Positions 8,997-18,324 of a DNA stretch of 64,000 nt are shown here, in pieces. Origin of the DNA: Burkholderiales bacterium RIFCSPHIGHO2_01_FULL_63_240. Its GTDB lineage: Bacteria > Pseudomonadota > Gammaproteobacteria > Burkholderiales > Burkholderiaceae_C. Both the position numbers and the translations under genes were made by a program. Position 1 is the stretch's first letter. Each line of letters begins with the position of its first letter. Where the stretch lies: the NCBI GenBank assembly GCA_001770725.1, contig MERU01000002.1, positions 434,001 through 498,000 on the forward strand. The letters are read 5' to 3'. The notes beneath the pieces were generated by a model. That model was not told where the DNA came from. It ran no database searches and saw only the letters and a list, made by a program, of their open reading frames with translations.

Positions 8997-9891
8997 CCAC
9001 CCGGCGCAGGTGATCGCGCGCGGGCTCGTACTCCGGCAGGATCGAGCGCACCACGTCCCAGAAGGCCGGGCTGTGGTTCATCTCGCGCAGGTGGGCCAAC
9101 TCGTGCGCCACCACATAGTCCACGATGTCCAGGCTGAAGTGCATGAGCCGCCAGTGCAGGCGAATGGAGCCATCGGCGCTGGCGCTGCCCCAGCGCGTGC
9201 GGGCCGACGACAGGCTCACGCGCTTGACCGTCACGCCCAGCTTGCGCGCGTAGTGCTCGGCTCGCTCGGCAAACAGGATGCGAGCCTCGCGCTGCAACCA
9301 GGCCTCTGCCGCGTCGCGGATCTGCGTGGCAGCTGCGTCGTGGGGCAAGCCCAGCCGCAGCGTGTGGCGGCAGGGCGCCGCGTCCAGCGAAGCGGGCTGG
9401 AAACGCGCACCGGTCTGCGTCGGGTCGAGGATGACGGTGACGGGCTCGCCCATGAAGGGCAACTGGCAACCGGCGCGCCAGTCGATCTGGGCCGACACCT
9501 GACGGCGGGCGCGCTCGCGCTGGTCGACCAGCTTGTTGCAGATCCAGCGCTCCTTGGCGCGCAAGGCAACTTCGATGTCCGCCCAGGACACCCAGCTCGG
9601 GGCGCGCACAGACAGGCCCTCGTCGCTGACGACCATGCCGATGCTGCGCCGCTGCACACGGGTGCACTCATAGCCCACCAGGGCCTTGCCCAGGCGGATC
9701 TCGCGCACGGCGCGCGGGTGACGGAACACGGGCAGGCTGCCAAGCAAGGCCGCCTCGGGCACGCTGGCCCGGGCTTCCGCGCTGTGGCTGGCGGCCTGGT
9801 GGCCGGATCGGTCTGCATCGCCTGCGAGGGCCTCGGTCGGCGCCTCGTCGTCCCAGAGCTGCAACTGCTGCGCTGCGGGGGGTTGACTCAA
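8983..9891 (-). CDS. YgjP-family (DUF45) zinc metallopeptidase, TTG start
   Basis: Cytoplasmic metallopeptidase-like protein of the YgjP/WLM group; substrate unknown. The 302-residue sequence carries the HExxH motif in VVAHELAHLREMNHSPAFW, the third ligand His following six residues on, and the family block SSARTRWGSASADGSIRLHW. Residues 1-55 are a variable, probably disordered leader. There is no early ATG: the start is a TTG at 9889-9891 that overlaps the gmhB stop (TTGA) and sits 5-6 bases after GGGAGAG, a good ribosome-binding site, so coupling to gmhB explains the weak start codon. Last gene of the corC-lnt-glyQ-glyS-gmhB run; a plsC acyltransferase often found before it in Burkholderiales is absent. 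Confidence 0.87.
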   Translation of the reverse strand: MSQPPAAQQLQLWDDEAPTEALAGDADRSGHQAASHSAEARASVPEAALLGSLPVFRHPRAVREIRLGKALVGYECTRVQRRSIGMVVSDEGLSVRAPSWVSWADIEVALRAKERWICNKLVDQRERARRQVSAQIDWRAGCQLPFMGEPVTVILDPTQTGARFQPASLDAAPCRHTLRLGLPHDAAATQIRDAAEAWLQREARILFAERAEHYARKLGVTVKRVSLSSARTRWGSASADGSIRLHWRLMHFSLDIVDYVVAHELAHLREMNHSPAFWDVVRSILPEYEPARDHLRRVVIPE

Positions 9892-10526
9892 GTGAGCTCT
9901 CCCATGTGCGTGGCCACGGGTGCATCCTCCCCATGGGTGCGCCGGTCGCGCAGGACGATGAAATCAGCGAAGGCGGACAGGTCCGGGTGGATGGTCAGGT
10001 CGGGCACACGGCGGCGCAGGTCCTGCAGTTCGGCTTCGCTCATGGTGGCGGCCTGGCCCGTGCGGACCAGGTGGGGCTCGCAGCCCACCGACTGGGCTGC
10101 CAGCACGTCGCGCGGCAGGTCACCCACCATGGGCACGCCTTCGAGGTCGCAGCCAAAGCGTTGGCCGATCATCTGGAACAGGCCCGGAAGCGGCTTGCGG
10201 CAGGTGCAGTGGTCTTCGGGGGTGTGCGGGCAGAAGAACACCGCCTCCACCCGTCCGCCCACGCGAGCCAGCATCTGGTTCATCTTGGCGTGCATGGCGT
10301 TGAGCGAGACCATGTCGAACAGGCCCCGGCCGATGCCGGACTGGTTGGTGGCAACGACCACGTGCCAGCCGGCGTGGTTCAGGCGAGCGATGGCATCCAG
10401 GGCGCCGGGCAGGGGCACCCACTCGTCTGCGGACTTGATGTAGTCCTCGCGCTCGTGGTTGATGGTGCCGTCGCGGTCAAGGATGACCAGCTTGATGGCC
10501 TCACCAGGGTGGGGACGAGACAGCAT
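9888..10526 (-). CDS. gmhB: D-glycero-beta-D-manno-heptose-1,7-bisphosphate 7-phosphatase
   Basis: HAD-family phosphatase that removes the 7-phosphate in ADP-heptose synthesis for the LPS inner core. The 212-residue protein has the catalytic DRDGT motif (Asp17, Asp19), the conserved VATNQSGIGRG, and the zinc-binding loop CPHTPEDHCTCRKP that separates GmhB from histidinol phosphatases. The motif VGDLPRDVLAA closes the active site. The gene lies 5 bases after glyS and overlaps the next gene by four bases, so it belongs to the glyQS transcript. Confidence 0.94.
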   Translation of the reverse strand: MLSRPHPGEAIKLVILDRDGTINHEREDYIKSADEWVPLPGALDAIARLNHAGWHVVVATNQSGIGRGLFDMVSLNAMHAKMNQMLARVGGRVEAVFFCPHTPEDHCTCRKPLPGLFQMIGQRFGCDLEGVPMVGDLPRDVLAAQSVGCEPHLVRTGQAATMSEAELQDLRRRVPDLTIHPDLSAFADFIVLRDRRTHGEDAPVATHMGELT

Positions 10527-10531
10527 GTGGA

Positions 10532-12712
10532 TCAGGCAGCCAGTCGGGACAGGTCGGCAACTTGGTTCATCGCAGCGTGCAGCGTGGCCAGCAGGCCCAG
10601 GCGGTTGGCTTTCAGCGCGGGGTCGTCGGCGTTGACCATGACACCATCGAAGAAGGCATCGACCGGGGCCTTGAGGGCCGCCAGCGCTTGCAGGGACCCA
10701 GTGTAGTCGCCTTGCTCGAACGCCGCTTGGGCTTTGGGGGCCACGGCCTGCAGGGCTTCGTAGAGCGCGCCCTCGGCAGGCTCCTTGAACAAAGCGGCGT
10801 TGACCTTGGCTTCGACCGCGCCTTCGACCTTTTTTAGGATGTTGCTCACGCGCTTGTTGGCAGCTGCCAGCGACGCGGCTTCGGGCAGGGACACGAAGGC
10901 GCGCACGGCGGCCAGGCGGCGCGGCACATCACCCAGGCGGGCGGGCTGCAGGGCGAGGACGGCATCGACTTCCTGGGCGCTGTAGCCCTGCTCGCGCAGG
11001 GACACGGCCAGGCGATCGGCGAAGAAACCCAGCAGGGCCTCGGTGGGCTTGTTGATCAGCTCGCCGAACGGTGCGGCCGCCGCGTCGAACAACTCGGGCA
11101 GCGACAGTGGCAGGTTCTTCTCGACGAGCAGTCGGATCACGCCCAGCGCGTGGCGCCGCAGCGCGAACGGGTCCTTGTCGCCCGTGGGCAGCTGACCGAT
11201 GCCGAACAGGCCCACCAGGGTCTCGAGCTTGTCGGCCAGGGCCAGCACGGTGCCGGTGTGGTTGCGCGGCAGGCTGTCGCCGGCGAAGCGCGGCTTGTAG
11301 TGGTCTTCGATGGCGATGGCGACGCCGTCGCGCAGGCCTTCGTGGCGGGCGTAGTAGCCGCCCATGATGCCCTGCAGCTCGGGGAACTCGCCCACCATGT
11401 CGGTCAGCAGGTCGGTCTTGGCCAACAGCGCGGCTTCCTGGGCCTTGCTGTCGAGCACCTTGAAGTGATCCTGGTCATCGACCGAGAACGGCACGGTGTG
11501 CAGGCTGAGCTGGTTGACCACGGCGTGGGCGATGGCGCGCACGCGCTCGGCGCGCTCACCCTGGGTGCCGAGCTTGCCGTGGTAGACGACCTTGGCCAGG
11601 CCCGGCACGCGCGAAGCCAGCGTCTTCTTGCGGTCCTGGTCGAAGAAGAACTTGGCGTCGGCCAGGCGCGGACGCACCACGCGCTCGTTGCCTTCGATGA
11701 TGGCGCTCGGGTCGGACGGGTGGATGTTGCTGACCACCAGGAACTGGTGGGTCAGCTTGCCATCGGTGTCGAGCAGCGGGAAGTACTTCTGGTTGGCCTT
11801 CATCGTGAGGATGAGGCACTCCTGCGGCACGGCCAGGAAGGCCTCTTCGAAACGGCCGATCAGCACATTGGGGCGCTCGACCAGGGCGGTGACTTCGTCG
11901 AGCAGGGCCTCGTCTTCGATGGGCTTGAGGTGGTTGCCGGCGCGGCCAGCGGCCGATTGCAGCTGCGACGCGATCTCGGCGCGGCGCTCTGCGAAGCTGG
12001 CGATCACGGCGCCTTCATCGCGCATTTGCGCGGCGTAGCCATCGGCATCGCGCAGCACCACGGGCGAGACCTTGGCCTCGAAACGGTGGCCGTGGGTGTC
12101 ACGGCCGGCCTTCAAGCCCAGGGCCTGCACCGGCACGACCGCGTCGCCGTGCAGCGCCACCAGGCCATGCGCCGGGCGCACGAAGTTCACGCTGGTCCAG
12201 CCAGGCTGAAAGTCGGCGCCCTCGCCTCGCTCCAGCTGATAGGTCATGACCTTGGGGATGGGCAGCTTGGCCAGCGATTCATCGAGGGCCTTTTGCAGCC
12301 CCTCTGCCAGCGAGGCACCGGCCTTGACCGTATCGAGGAACAGCGCCTCGGCCTTGCCGTCTGGCTGGCGCTTGAGAGAAGGCACCACCTCGGCACCCAA
12401 ACCCAGCGAGGCCAGTTTCTTGACCAGCGCGGGCGTGGCCTGGCCACTGGCGTCAAGGCCCACGGTCACGGGCATGAGCTTGTGCTGCACGGGCTGGTCG
12501 CAAGCCTTGTCGGCCACACCCGTCACGTGCACAGCCAGGCGGCGTGGCGAGGCATAAGGCGTGACGGTGGCATCGGCCGCAGCCAGGCCCAGGGCCTTGA
12601 GGCCATCGGCCAGCACGGTGGCGAAGGACTCGCCCAGCTTCTTGAGCGCCTTGGGGGGCAGCTCTTCGACGAAGAGTTCAACCAGCAGGTTGGCGGTGCG
12701 GATGTCGGACAT
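10532..12712 (-). CDS. glyS: Glycine--tRNA ligase beta subunit
   Basis: Beta subunit of the bacterial alpha2beta2 glycyl-tRNA synthetase; it recognises tRNA-Gly and carries the HD-like and DALR anticodon-binding domains. The 726-residue product starts LLVELFVEELPPKALKKLG and contains HGHRFEAKVSPVVL, NIHPSDPSAIIEGNERVVRPRLADA and FGIGQLPTGDKDPFALRRHALG, all diagnostic. Length is close to the usual 690-720. Four bases separate it from glyQ, and five from gmhB. Its ATG at 12712 is the only start giving the conserved N-terminus. Confidence 0.97.
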   Translation of the reverse strand: MSDIRTANLLVELFVEELPPKALKKLGESFATVLADGLKALGLAAADATVTPYASPRRLAVHVTGVADKACDQPVQHKLMPVTVGLDASGQATPALVKKLASLGLGAEVVPSLKRQPDGKAEALFLDTVKAGASLAEGLQKALDESLAKLPIPKVMTYQLERGEGADFQPGWTSVNFVRPAHGLVALHGDAVVPVQALGLKAGRDTHGHRFEAKVSPVVLRDADGYAAQMRDEGAVIASFAERRAEIASQLQSAAGRAGNHLKPIEDEALLDEVTALVERPNVLIGRFEEAFLAVPQECLILTMKANQKYFPLLDTDGKLTHQFLVVSNIHPSDPSAIIEGNERVVRPRLADAKFFFDQDRKKTLASRVPGLAKVVYHGKLGTQGERAERVRAIAHAVVNQLSLHTVPFSVDDQDHFKVLDSKAQEAALLAKTDLLTDMVGEFPELQGIMGGYYARHEGLRDGVAIAIEDHYKPRFAGDSLPRNHTGTVLALADKLETLVGLFGIGQLPTGDKDPFALRRHALGVIRLLVEKNLPLSLPELFDAAAAPFGELINKPTEALLGFFADRLAVSLREQGYSAQEVDAVLALQPARLGDVPRRLAAVRAFVSLPEAASLAAANKRVSNILKKVEGAVEAKVNAALFKEPAEGALYEALQAVAPKAQAAFEQGDYTGSLQALAALKAPVDAFFDGVMVNADDPALKANRLGLLATLHAAMNQVADLSRLAA

Positions 12713-12716
12713 GCTT

Positions 12717-13637
12717 TCAGGCCGCCTTCTTGTTGTTCAGTTGCTCGATGACCTCGTCGGCCCAGGCCTTCGGGGCCATCGGGAAGCCCAGGCGGGCACG
12801 GCTGTCGAGGTAGGCGGCGGCCACGCTGCGCGCCAGGTTGCGGATGCGACCGATGTAGGCAGCGCGCTCGGTCACCGAGATGGCGCCACGCGCGTCCAGC
12901 AGGTTGAAGGTGTGCGCGGCCTTGAGCACCTGCTCGTAGGCCGGCAGGGCCAACTGCTGGGTCATCAGGTACTGGGCCTGGGTCTCGTAATTGGTGAAAG
13001 CGCCCAGCAGGAACTCGACGTTGCTGTGCTCGAAGTTGTACGTGGACTGCTCGACCTCGTTCTGGTGGAACACGTCGCCGTACTTCACGCCAGGCGCGTA
13101 GACCAGGTCGTACACGCTCTCGACACCTTGCAGGTACATGGCCAGGCGTTCCAGGCCGTAGGTGATCTCGCCGGTGATGGGCTTGCAGTCGATGCCGCCG
13201 ACTTGCTGGAAGTAGGTGAACTGCGTCACTTCCATGCCATTGAGCCAGACCTCCCAGCCCAAGCCCCAGGCGCCCAGCGTCGGGTTCTCCCAGTCGTCCT
13301 CGACGAAGCGGATGTCGTTCTTCTTGAGGTCAAAGCCCAGGGCTTCGAGCGAGCCCAGGTAGAGCTCCAGGATGTTGGCCGGTGCCGGCTTGAGCACGAC
13401 CTGGTACTGGTAGTAGTGCTGCAGGCGGTTGGGGTTCTCGCCATAGCGGCCGTCTTTCGGGCGACGGCTGGGCTGCACGTAGGCGGCCTTCCAGGGCTCG
13501 GGGCCCAGGGCGCGCAGGAAGGTGGCGGTGTGGCTGGTGCCGGCGCCCACTTCCATGTCGTACGGTTGCAGCAGCGCGCAGCCCTGGGCGTCCCAGTAGC
13601 TTTGCAAGCGGAGGATGAGTTGCTGGAAGGTCAGCAT
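12717..13637 (-). CDS. glyQ: Glycine--tRNA ligase alpha subunit
   Basis: Catalytic alpha subunit of heterotetrameric glycyl-tRNA synthetase, activating glycine with ATP. The 306-residue protein has the class II core: [19 protein letters not shown], then [20 protein letters not shown], and [17 protein letters not shown]. The open frame extends 34 codons upstream of ATG 13637, but that part is not conserved, and the ATG gives the standard N-terminus. A -10-like TAGAAT lies on the minus strand at 13684-13689, so glyQS-gmhB may have a promoter of its own in the 112 bases after lnt. Confidence 0.97.
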   Translation of the reverse strand: MLTFQQLILRLQSYWDAQGCALLQPYDMEVGAGTSHTATFLRALGPEPWKAAYVQPSRRPKDGRYGENPNRLQHYYQYQVVLKPAPANILELYLGSLEALGFDLKKNDIRFVEDDWENPTLGAWGLGWEVWLNGMEVTQFTYFQQVGGIDCKPITGEITYGLERLAMYLQGVESVYDLVYAPGVKYGDVFHQNEVEQSTYNFEHSNVEFLLGAFTNYETQAQYLMTQQLALPAYEQVLKAAHTFNLLDARGAISVTERAAYIGRIRNLARSVAAAYLDSRARLGFPMAPKAWADEVIEQLNNKKAA

Positions 13638-13749
13638 GTTGGAGAACCTTGTGAACCGGGCGGCTGCGAAAAGCCAAACCCCAGATTCTAGTGAAGAAGC
13701 AGGTGTGCGCCGCGCAAGCGAAAAACGCTCGGCGCGCACATGAAGGCAC

Positions 13750-15348
13750 TCAGCGCTTTTGTCTCAGTGCTGGCCATGCCAGGACACCCACGAGCAACAG
13801 CCCCAGGCACACGAGCGGCCAGAGCCCTGCCCTGCCCGCCCAGGCGGCATACGGCGTCACACCGGCCTGCCCCTGCACCTCGGCCAACAGCACGCCGCGC
13901 GTCTGCCCCGGCATGCGTTGCACGACGCGCCCCTGGTGATCGATGACGACGGTCGCGCCGGTGTTGGTTGCGCGGATGGTCGGGATCTGAAACTCCAGCG
14001 ACCGCATGCGCGCGATCTGAAGGTGCTGATGGATGGCGACCGTGTCACCGAACCAGGCCAGGTTGCTCACGTTGGCGAACAGCGTCGGGGCCGAGTCCGC
14101 GTGCACAAAGCGGCTCGCCAGCTCTTCACCGAACAGGTCTTCGTAGCAGATGTTCGGGCCGACCCGCTGTCCCTTGACCACAAAGGAAGGCGCCGAGAGC
14201 GGTCCGCGAGAAAAGTCCCCCAAGGGCATGTTCATCATGTCGACGAACCAGCGAAAGCCCAGCGGGATGAACTCACCGAACGGCACGAGGTGGTGCTTGT
14301 CGTAACGATAGGGCTGCGCCGCATCAGGCGACAGGCCCACCACCGAATTGCTGTAGCCGGCTTCCAGGCTGCCAAGCGGCACCCCGATCAGCGCGGCGCG
14401 CCCCTTGCCGGGGCCGAACATCGCGCGGATGCCTTCCCAGTATCCCTCGGGCAGTTGATCGGGCAGCAACGGGATCGCCGTCTCGGGCGCCACCACCAGG
14501 TCGGCCTGGGCCTGCAGCAACTGCTGCCCGTGCCAGACCAGCATGGCGCCGAGCATGCGCGCATCGAACTTCTCATCCTGGGCAACGTTGCTTTGCAACA
14601 GCGCCACCTTGAGCGGCTGACCATGCGCTTGGGTGTGCGGCGTTGGCGACCAGGCTGCCAGCGCAGCGGTGAGCGCGACGATCGGCCACAGCATCACCCA
14701 GCGCCTGGCACCCTGCTTGGCACCTCTGAGCACGCCCAGCGTGGCCAAGGCCACCAGCGCCGCCCAGATGGCGCCCATGCCATAAACACCCAGCCAGGGC
14801 GCCAACCGGGCCCAAGGCGTGTCGATCAGGACATAGCCACTGGCGCCCCACGGAAACCCGGTGAAGATCAGCGCACGCGCCAGTTCGGCCAACAGCCACA
14901 GCGCGCCGAACAAGGTGGCATCGCGCCATGGCGAGCCTTGCCGGCAGCGCAGCCACACCGCCCCGACAAGGGCCAGGTAGCCCGACAGCGCCATGCACAG
15001 CAAAGCCACCGCCAGGGCAGAAAGCCAGGCTGGCAAGCCACCAAAGTGGTGCAAGCTGACGAACATCCAGCCTGTCGCGCCCACCAGCCACACGCTGCCA
15101 TGCAGCCAGGCCACCAGTGCCCCCGCGCGCACCGTGCGTTGCCCGACCAGCGTGCTGACCAGCCAGGCCAGGGCCACCGTTTGCAGCAGTGCCGGCAAGG
15201 CCGTGTGCAAGCCAGCCACCCAGGGCGACAGGGCCAGGGCATGGAGCCCACCCGAGAACAACGCCAGCCACCAGCGGGCAGGCGCGGCCTCGCGATCCTG
15301 GGCACCCGCACCAGGGGAGACCGACGCCTCAAGCATGCTCAGCTGCAT
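13750..15348 (-). CDS. lnt: Apolipoprotein N-acyltransferase
   Basis: Adds the third acyl chain to the N-terminal cysteine of lipoproteins in the inner membrane, which here would include BamD. The 532-residue protein has about six hydrophobic segments in its first 235 residues, a nitrilase-fold domain, and a final membrane segment ([19 protein letters not shown]). The Glu-Lys-Cys triad is visible: Glu289 in VVAPETAIP, Lys351 in [12 protein letters not shown], Cys401 in NICYEDLF. The first 20 bases overlap the end of corC; ATG 15348 or ATG 15336 could be used. corC-lnt pairing is typical of proteobacteria. Confidence 0.95.
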   Translation of the reverse strand: MQLSMLEASVSPGAGAQDREAAPARWWLALFSGGLHALALSPWVAGLHTALPALLQTVALAWLVSTLVGQRTVRAGALVAWLHGSVWLVGATGWMFVSLHHFGGLPAWLSALAVALLCMALSGYLALVGAVWLRCRQGSPWRDATLFGALWLLAELARALIFTGFPWGASGYVLIDTPWARLAPWLGVYGMGAIWAALVALATLGVLRGAKQGARRWVMLWPIVALTAALAAWSPTPHTQAHGQPLKVALLQSNVAQDEKFDARMLGAMLVWHGQQLLQAQADLVVAPETAIPLLPDQLPEGYWEGIRAMFGPGKGRAALIGVPLGSLEAGYSNSVVGLSPDAAQPYRYDKHHLVPFGEFIPLGFRWFVDMMNMPLGDFSRGPLSAPSFVVKGQRVGPNICYEDLFGEELASRFVHADSAPTLFANVSNLAWFGDTVAIHQHLQIARMRSLEFQIPTIRATNTGATVVIDHQGRVVQRMPGQTRGVLLAEVQGQAGVTPYAAWAGRAGLWPLVCLGLLLVGVLAWPALRQKR

Positions 15349-16219
15349 CGGCCGGCCCGGATGCCCGGATCACCTTGAACCAGCGCACCGAGCCGCCGCG
15401 CGCCAGCATCACCGTGAAGCGCAGGCCGCCCAGTTCGACCACCTCGCCCCGACGGGGCACCCGCCCGAGCTCGTGCGCGATCAGCCCTCCGATGGTGTCG
15501 AACTCGTCCTGAGGCAGCTGCGCCTGGAAAACCTCGTTCACATCGGCAATGGCCGCGTCACCGGCGACCCGCTGACTGCCATCGGCCAGCGTGAAAATGC
15601 TCGACTCACCGTCGTCGTCGTCGAATTCATCCTCGATTTCGCCGACGATTTCCTCCAGCACGTCCTCGATGGTGATGAGCCCGGCCGTCTTGCCGAACTC
15701 GTCGATCACGATGGCCAGGTGGCTGCGGTTGGAGCGAAACTCCCGCAGCAGCTCGTTGAGCCCCTTGGACTCGGGCACGAAATAAGGCGCCCGCAGCAGG
15801 GTGCGCACGTTCAGGTCGGGCGAGCGCTGCAACTTGAGCAGGTCCTTGGCCATCAACAGGCCAATGATGTTGTCGCGGCTGTCCTGGAAAACGGGAAAAC
15901 GCGAGTGACCGGTCCCGATGACCGTCGCCAGCAGCTCCTCGTACGGGGCGTCGATGTCGAGCATGTCCATGCGGCGCACAGCCACCATGACATCGCCCGC
16001 GGTCATGCCCGCCATGCGGATCACGCCCTCGAGCATGACGCGCGACTCGGGCTCGATCAGCTCTCGGTGCTCGGCGTCGGCCAGGGTGCGGATGAGTTCG
16101 GCCGTGGAATCGGGCCCTGGCGAAAGGAACTCGACAAGGCGGACGAACAGGCTGCGGGGGTCCCGTTCACGGGGACGCTGATCGACCCGGGGCGGTCGAC
16201 TGGGGGAAGGTTCGGACAC
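15329..16219 (-). CDS. corC: CBS-domain / CorC_HlyC-domain protein CorC
   Basis: Cytoplasmic protein named for cobalt/magnesium resistance and linked by context to lipoprotein maturation; exact function is unsettled. From a GTG start at 16219 it has 296 residues (E. coli 292): two CBS repeats (MTAGDVMVAVRRMDMLDIDA and RAPYFVPESKGLNELLREF) around residues 75-200, the acidic linker EIVGEIEDEFDDDDGESS, and a C-terminal transporter-associated domain ending in VVELGGLRFTVMLARGG. The start is inferred from the family N-terminus; no convincing ribosome-binding site precedes it, and a TTG 35 codons upstream would add only low-complexity sequence. Confidence 0.9.
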   Translation of the reverse strand: MSEPSPSRPPRVDQRPRERDPRSLFVRLVEFLSPGPDSTAELIRTLADAEHRELIEPESRVMLEGVIRMAGMTAGDVMVAVRRMDMLDIDAPYEELLATVIGTGHSRFPVFQDSRDNIIGLLMAKDLLKLQRSPDLNVRTLLRAPYFVPESKGLNELLREFRSNRSHLAIVIDEFGKTAGLITIEDVLEEIVGEIEDEFDDDDGESSIFTLADGSQRVAGDAAIADVNEVFQAQLPQDEFDTIGGLIAHELGRVPRRGEVVELGGLRFTVMLARGGSVRWFKVIRASGPADAAEHA

Positions 16220-16330
16220 GGCGGGGGTGTCGTGGTTGGGATGCCCCAAGAATACCCCATCGATGTCCCATCGCCCCAGGGGCGGCCGCAGCGCCCCCGT
16301 GACACCCCGCCTCGGCGGGCGCAAACCGGC

Positions 16331-16343
16331 CTACACTAGGCCC
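16331..16343 (+). promoter_or_regulatory. -10-like TACACT immediately before cobW
   Basis: TACACT (16331-16336) is followed by AGGCCC and then the ATG at 16344. By the usual spacing from the last base of a -10 hexamer, the first transcribed base would be the A of the ATG. The AGG could also act as a short ribosome-binding site if transcription begins further upstream. No -35 is evident. Confidence 0.4.
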
Positions 16344-17408
16344 ATGAGCCTGATTCCTGTCACCATCCTCACCGGCTTCCTGGGCGCCGGCAAGACCACC
16401 CTGCTCAAGCGCGTGCTGACCGAAGCCCATGGCCAGAAGATCGCCGTCATCGAAAACGAGTTCGGCGAAGAAAACATCGACAACGACATCCTGGTGGCCG
16501 ACACCGAGGAGCACATCGTCCAGATGAGCAACGGTTGCGTCTGTTGCACGATCCGGGAAGACCTGCGCGAGACGCTGTCCGACCTGGTCAAGCAAAAGAA
16601 GGCCGGCACCCTCAATTTCGAGCGCGTGGTCATCGAGACCACCGGCCTGGCCGACCCGGGCCCCGTCGCCCAGACCTTCTTCATGGACGACGAGATCGCC
16701 GAGCACTACCTGCTCGACGCCATCGTCACCCTGGTGGACGCCAAGCATGGCGATCAGCAACTCGACACCCGCCAGGAAGCGCGCCGTCAGGTGGGCTTCG
16801 CCGACCTGATCTTCATGAGCAAGTCCGACCTGGTCAGCACCGAGCAGGCCGACGCCCTGGCCCACCGCATCAAGCACATGAACCCGCGCGCACCGCAAAA
16901 GCGCGTGCACTTTGGCGAGGTGCCCATCAAGGAGGTCTTCGACCTCAAGGGTTTCAACCTCAACGCCAAGCTCGACATCGACCCGGACTTCCTGAACGAA
17001 GGCCATGGCCATGCGCACAAACATGACCACGGCCATGGTCACGACCATGACTGCGGTCACGACCACGACCACGGCGAGCACTGCGACCACCCGCACCACC
17101 ACGCCCACGACGACGACGTCAAGTCCTTCGTCTACAAGGCCACCAAGCCCTTCGACGCCACCAAGCTGGAGGACTTCCTCGGCTCCATGGTGCAGATCTA
17201 CGGCCCGCGCATGCTGCGCTACAAGGGCGTGCTGCACGTCAAGGGCATCGACAAGAAGGTGGTCTTCCAGGGCGTGCACCAGCTCATGGGCAGCGACACC
17301 GGCCCCAAGTGGGCGCCCAACGAAACCAAACAAAGCAAGATGGTCTTCATTGGCATCGACATCCCCCAGGACCTGTTCAAGGCGGGCCTGGATCAATGCC
17401 TGGCTTGA
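16344..17408 (+). CDS. COG0523 (CobW/ZNG1-type) metallochaperone GTPase with His-rich loop
   Basis: G3E-family GTPase thought to deliver zinc or another metal to client proteins. The 354-residue protein has the P-loop GFLGAGKTT (11-19), the metal-binding CxCC motif in NGCVCCTIRED (Cys65, Cys67, Cys68), Walker B ERVVIETTGLADP and the guanine motif SKSD. Between the GTPase and CobW C-terminal domains is a metal-binding loop with 17 histidines in residues 221-255. The adjacent dksA is notable because COG0523 genes are repeatedly linked with zinc-independent paralogues of zinc proteins. No Zur-type dyad was seen upstream, so zinc control is not shown by the sequence. Confidence 0.9.
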   Translation: MSLIPVTILTGFLGAGKTTLLKRVLTEAHGQKIAVIENEFGEENIDNDILVADTEEHIVQMSNGCVCCTIREDLRETLSDLVKQKKAGTLNFERVVIETTGLADPGPVAQTFFMDDEIAEHYLLDAIVTLVDAKHGDQQLDTRQEARRQVGFADLIFMSKSDLVSTEQADALAHRIKHMNPRAPQKRVHFGEVPIKEVFDLKGFNLNAKLDIDPDFLNEGHGHAHKHDHGHGHDHDCGHDHDHGEHCDHPHHHAHDDDVKSFVYKATKPFDATKLEDFLGSMVQIYGPRMLRYKGVLHVKGIDKKVVFQGVHQLMGSDTGPKWAPNETKQSKMVFIGIDIPQDLFKAGLDQCLA

Positions 17409-17459
17409 TCCCGCGCAGGTTCTAGGGATAGCCTGGGGAGTCCAGTCAAAGACCATGGC

Positions 17460-17592
17460 TACAATCCGCGCGCTTCCCAAGGGTGGACAAACCCGACGGT
17501 TGGCACTTCAGTCTGGATCAGGCCCCCTCTCGGGAGCCTGAATCCGGTCACCCCCCTGTCTGTGGATCACGCATTTCGGGAAGGAGGATCCT
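17460..17592 (+). promoter_or_regulatory. dksA -10 and leader
   Basis: A -10-like TACAAT (17460-17465) precedes a leader of about 125 bases. The leader has a hairpin at 17519-17540 (CAGGC, CCC, loop TCTC, GGG, GCCTG) and ends in AAGGAGGATCCT, a strong ribosome-binding site in front of the GTG start at 17593. No good -35 is visible. Confidence 0.45.
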
Positions 17593-18297
17593 GTGACGAA
17601 AACCACCGCCTCTGGCACCAAGGCTGCCGCCAAGTCGGCCAGCGCCAAGTCGGCTGCTCCGGCCAAGACCGCTGCGCGCAAGGCGGCCCCTGCCAAGTCC
17701 GCTTCCCGCACCGCATCCGAATCCCCTCAAGCTGCGGCAACCCCTGCCGAAGCAGACGTCAAGCCCCGTACCGTGGCCACGGCCAAACCGCCGGCCAAGA
17801 AAACCAGTAGCACCCAAAACGACATGCCTGCAGCCACCACCAAGGTCGACACCAAACTCGCCAGCGCCTGGAAATCCAAGGCCGGCCGCGACCTGAGCGA
17901 AGCCGAACTCATGGCCATGCCGGACGCCGAGTACATGAGCGACAAGCAGCTCGACTTCTTCCGCGCCCGCCTGGAAGCCCAGAAGGAAGACCTGCTGTCC
18001 AACGCCGGCGAAACCACCGAACACCTGCGCGAGGACACCTCCATCGTGCCCGACCCGGCAGACCGCGCCACCATCGAGGAAGAGCACGCCCTCGAGCTGC
18101 GCACCCGCGACCGCGAACGCAAGCTGCTCAAGAAGATTTCGCAAGCCCTGGTTCGCATCGACAATGGCGAATACGGCTTCTGCGACGAAACGGGTGAGCC
18201 CATCGGCCTGGGCCGCTTGCTGGCCCGCCCGACCGCCACCTTGTCCCTGGAAGCCCAGCAGCGGCGCGAACTCAAGCAGAAGATGTTCGGGGACTGA
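17593..18297 (+). CDS. dksA: RNA polymerase-binding DksA, CTSA (zinc-finger-less) type with long basic N-tail
   Basis: DksA enters the RNA polymerase secondary channel and, with ppGpp, controls rRNA and amino-acid promoters. The conserved part begins near residue 85 of 234: coiled coil with tip PDPADRAT carrying the two acidic residues Asp154 and Asp157 that match E. coli Asp71/Asp74, then YGFCDETGEPIGLGRL and ARPTATLS. The four zinc cysteines are replaced by Cys197, Thr200, Ser218, Ala221, i.e. the CTSA pattern described for some DksA proteins that fold without zinc. Residues 1-80 are an Ala/Lys/Pro-rich histone-like tail absent from E. coli DksA. The GTG start is fixed by a strong AAGGAGG. 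Confidence 0.93.
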   Translation: MTKTTASGTKAAAKSASAKSAAPAKTAARKAAPAKSASRTASESPQAAATPAEADVKPRTVATAKPPAKKTSSTQNDMPAATTKVDTKLASAWKSKAGRDLSEAELMAMPDAEYMSDKQLDFFRARLEAQKEDLLSNAGETTEHLREDTSIVPDPADRATIEEEHALELRTRDRERKLLKKISQALVRIDNGEYGFCDETGEPIGLGRLLARPTATLSLEAQQRRELKQKMFGD

Positions 18298-18324
18298 CCC
18301 CGCGGACATCCGATCAGGACCGAG

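Noticed and set aside
16988..17113. CAC/GAC repeat tract in cobW as a simple-sequence repeat
   Set aside because: It encodes the metal-binding His-rich loop with mixed codons, a normal feature of the family, not a DNA repeat array.
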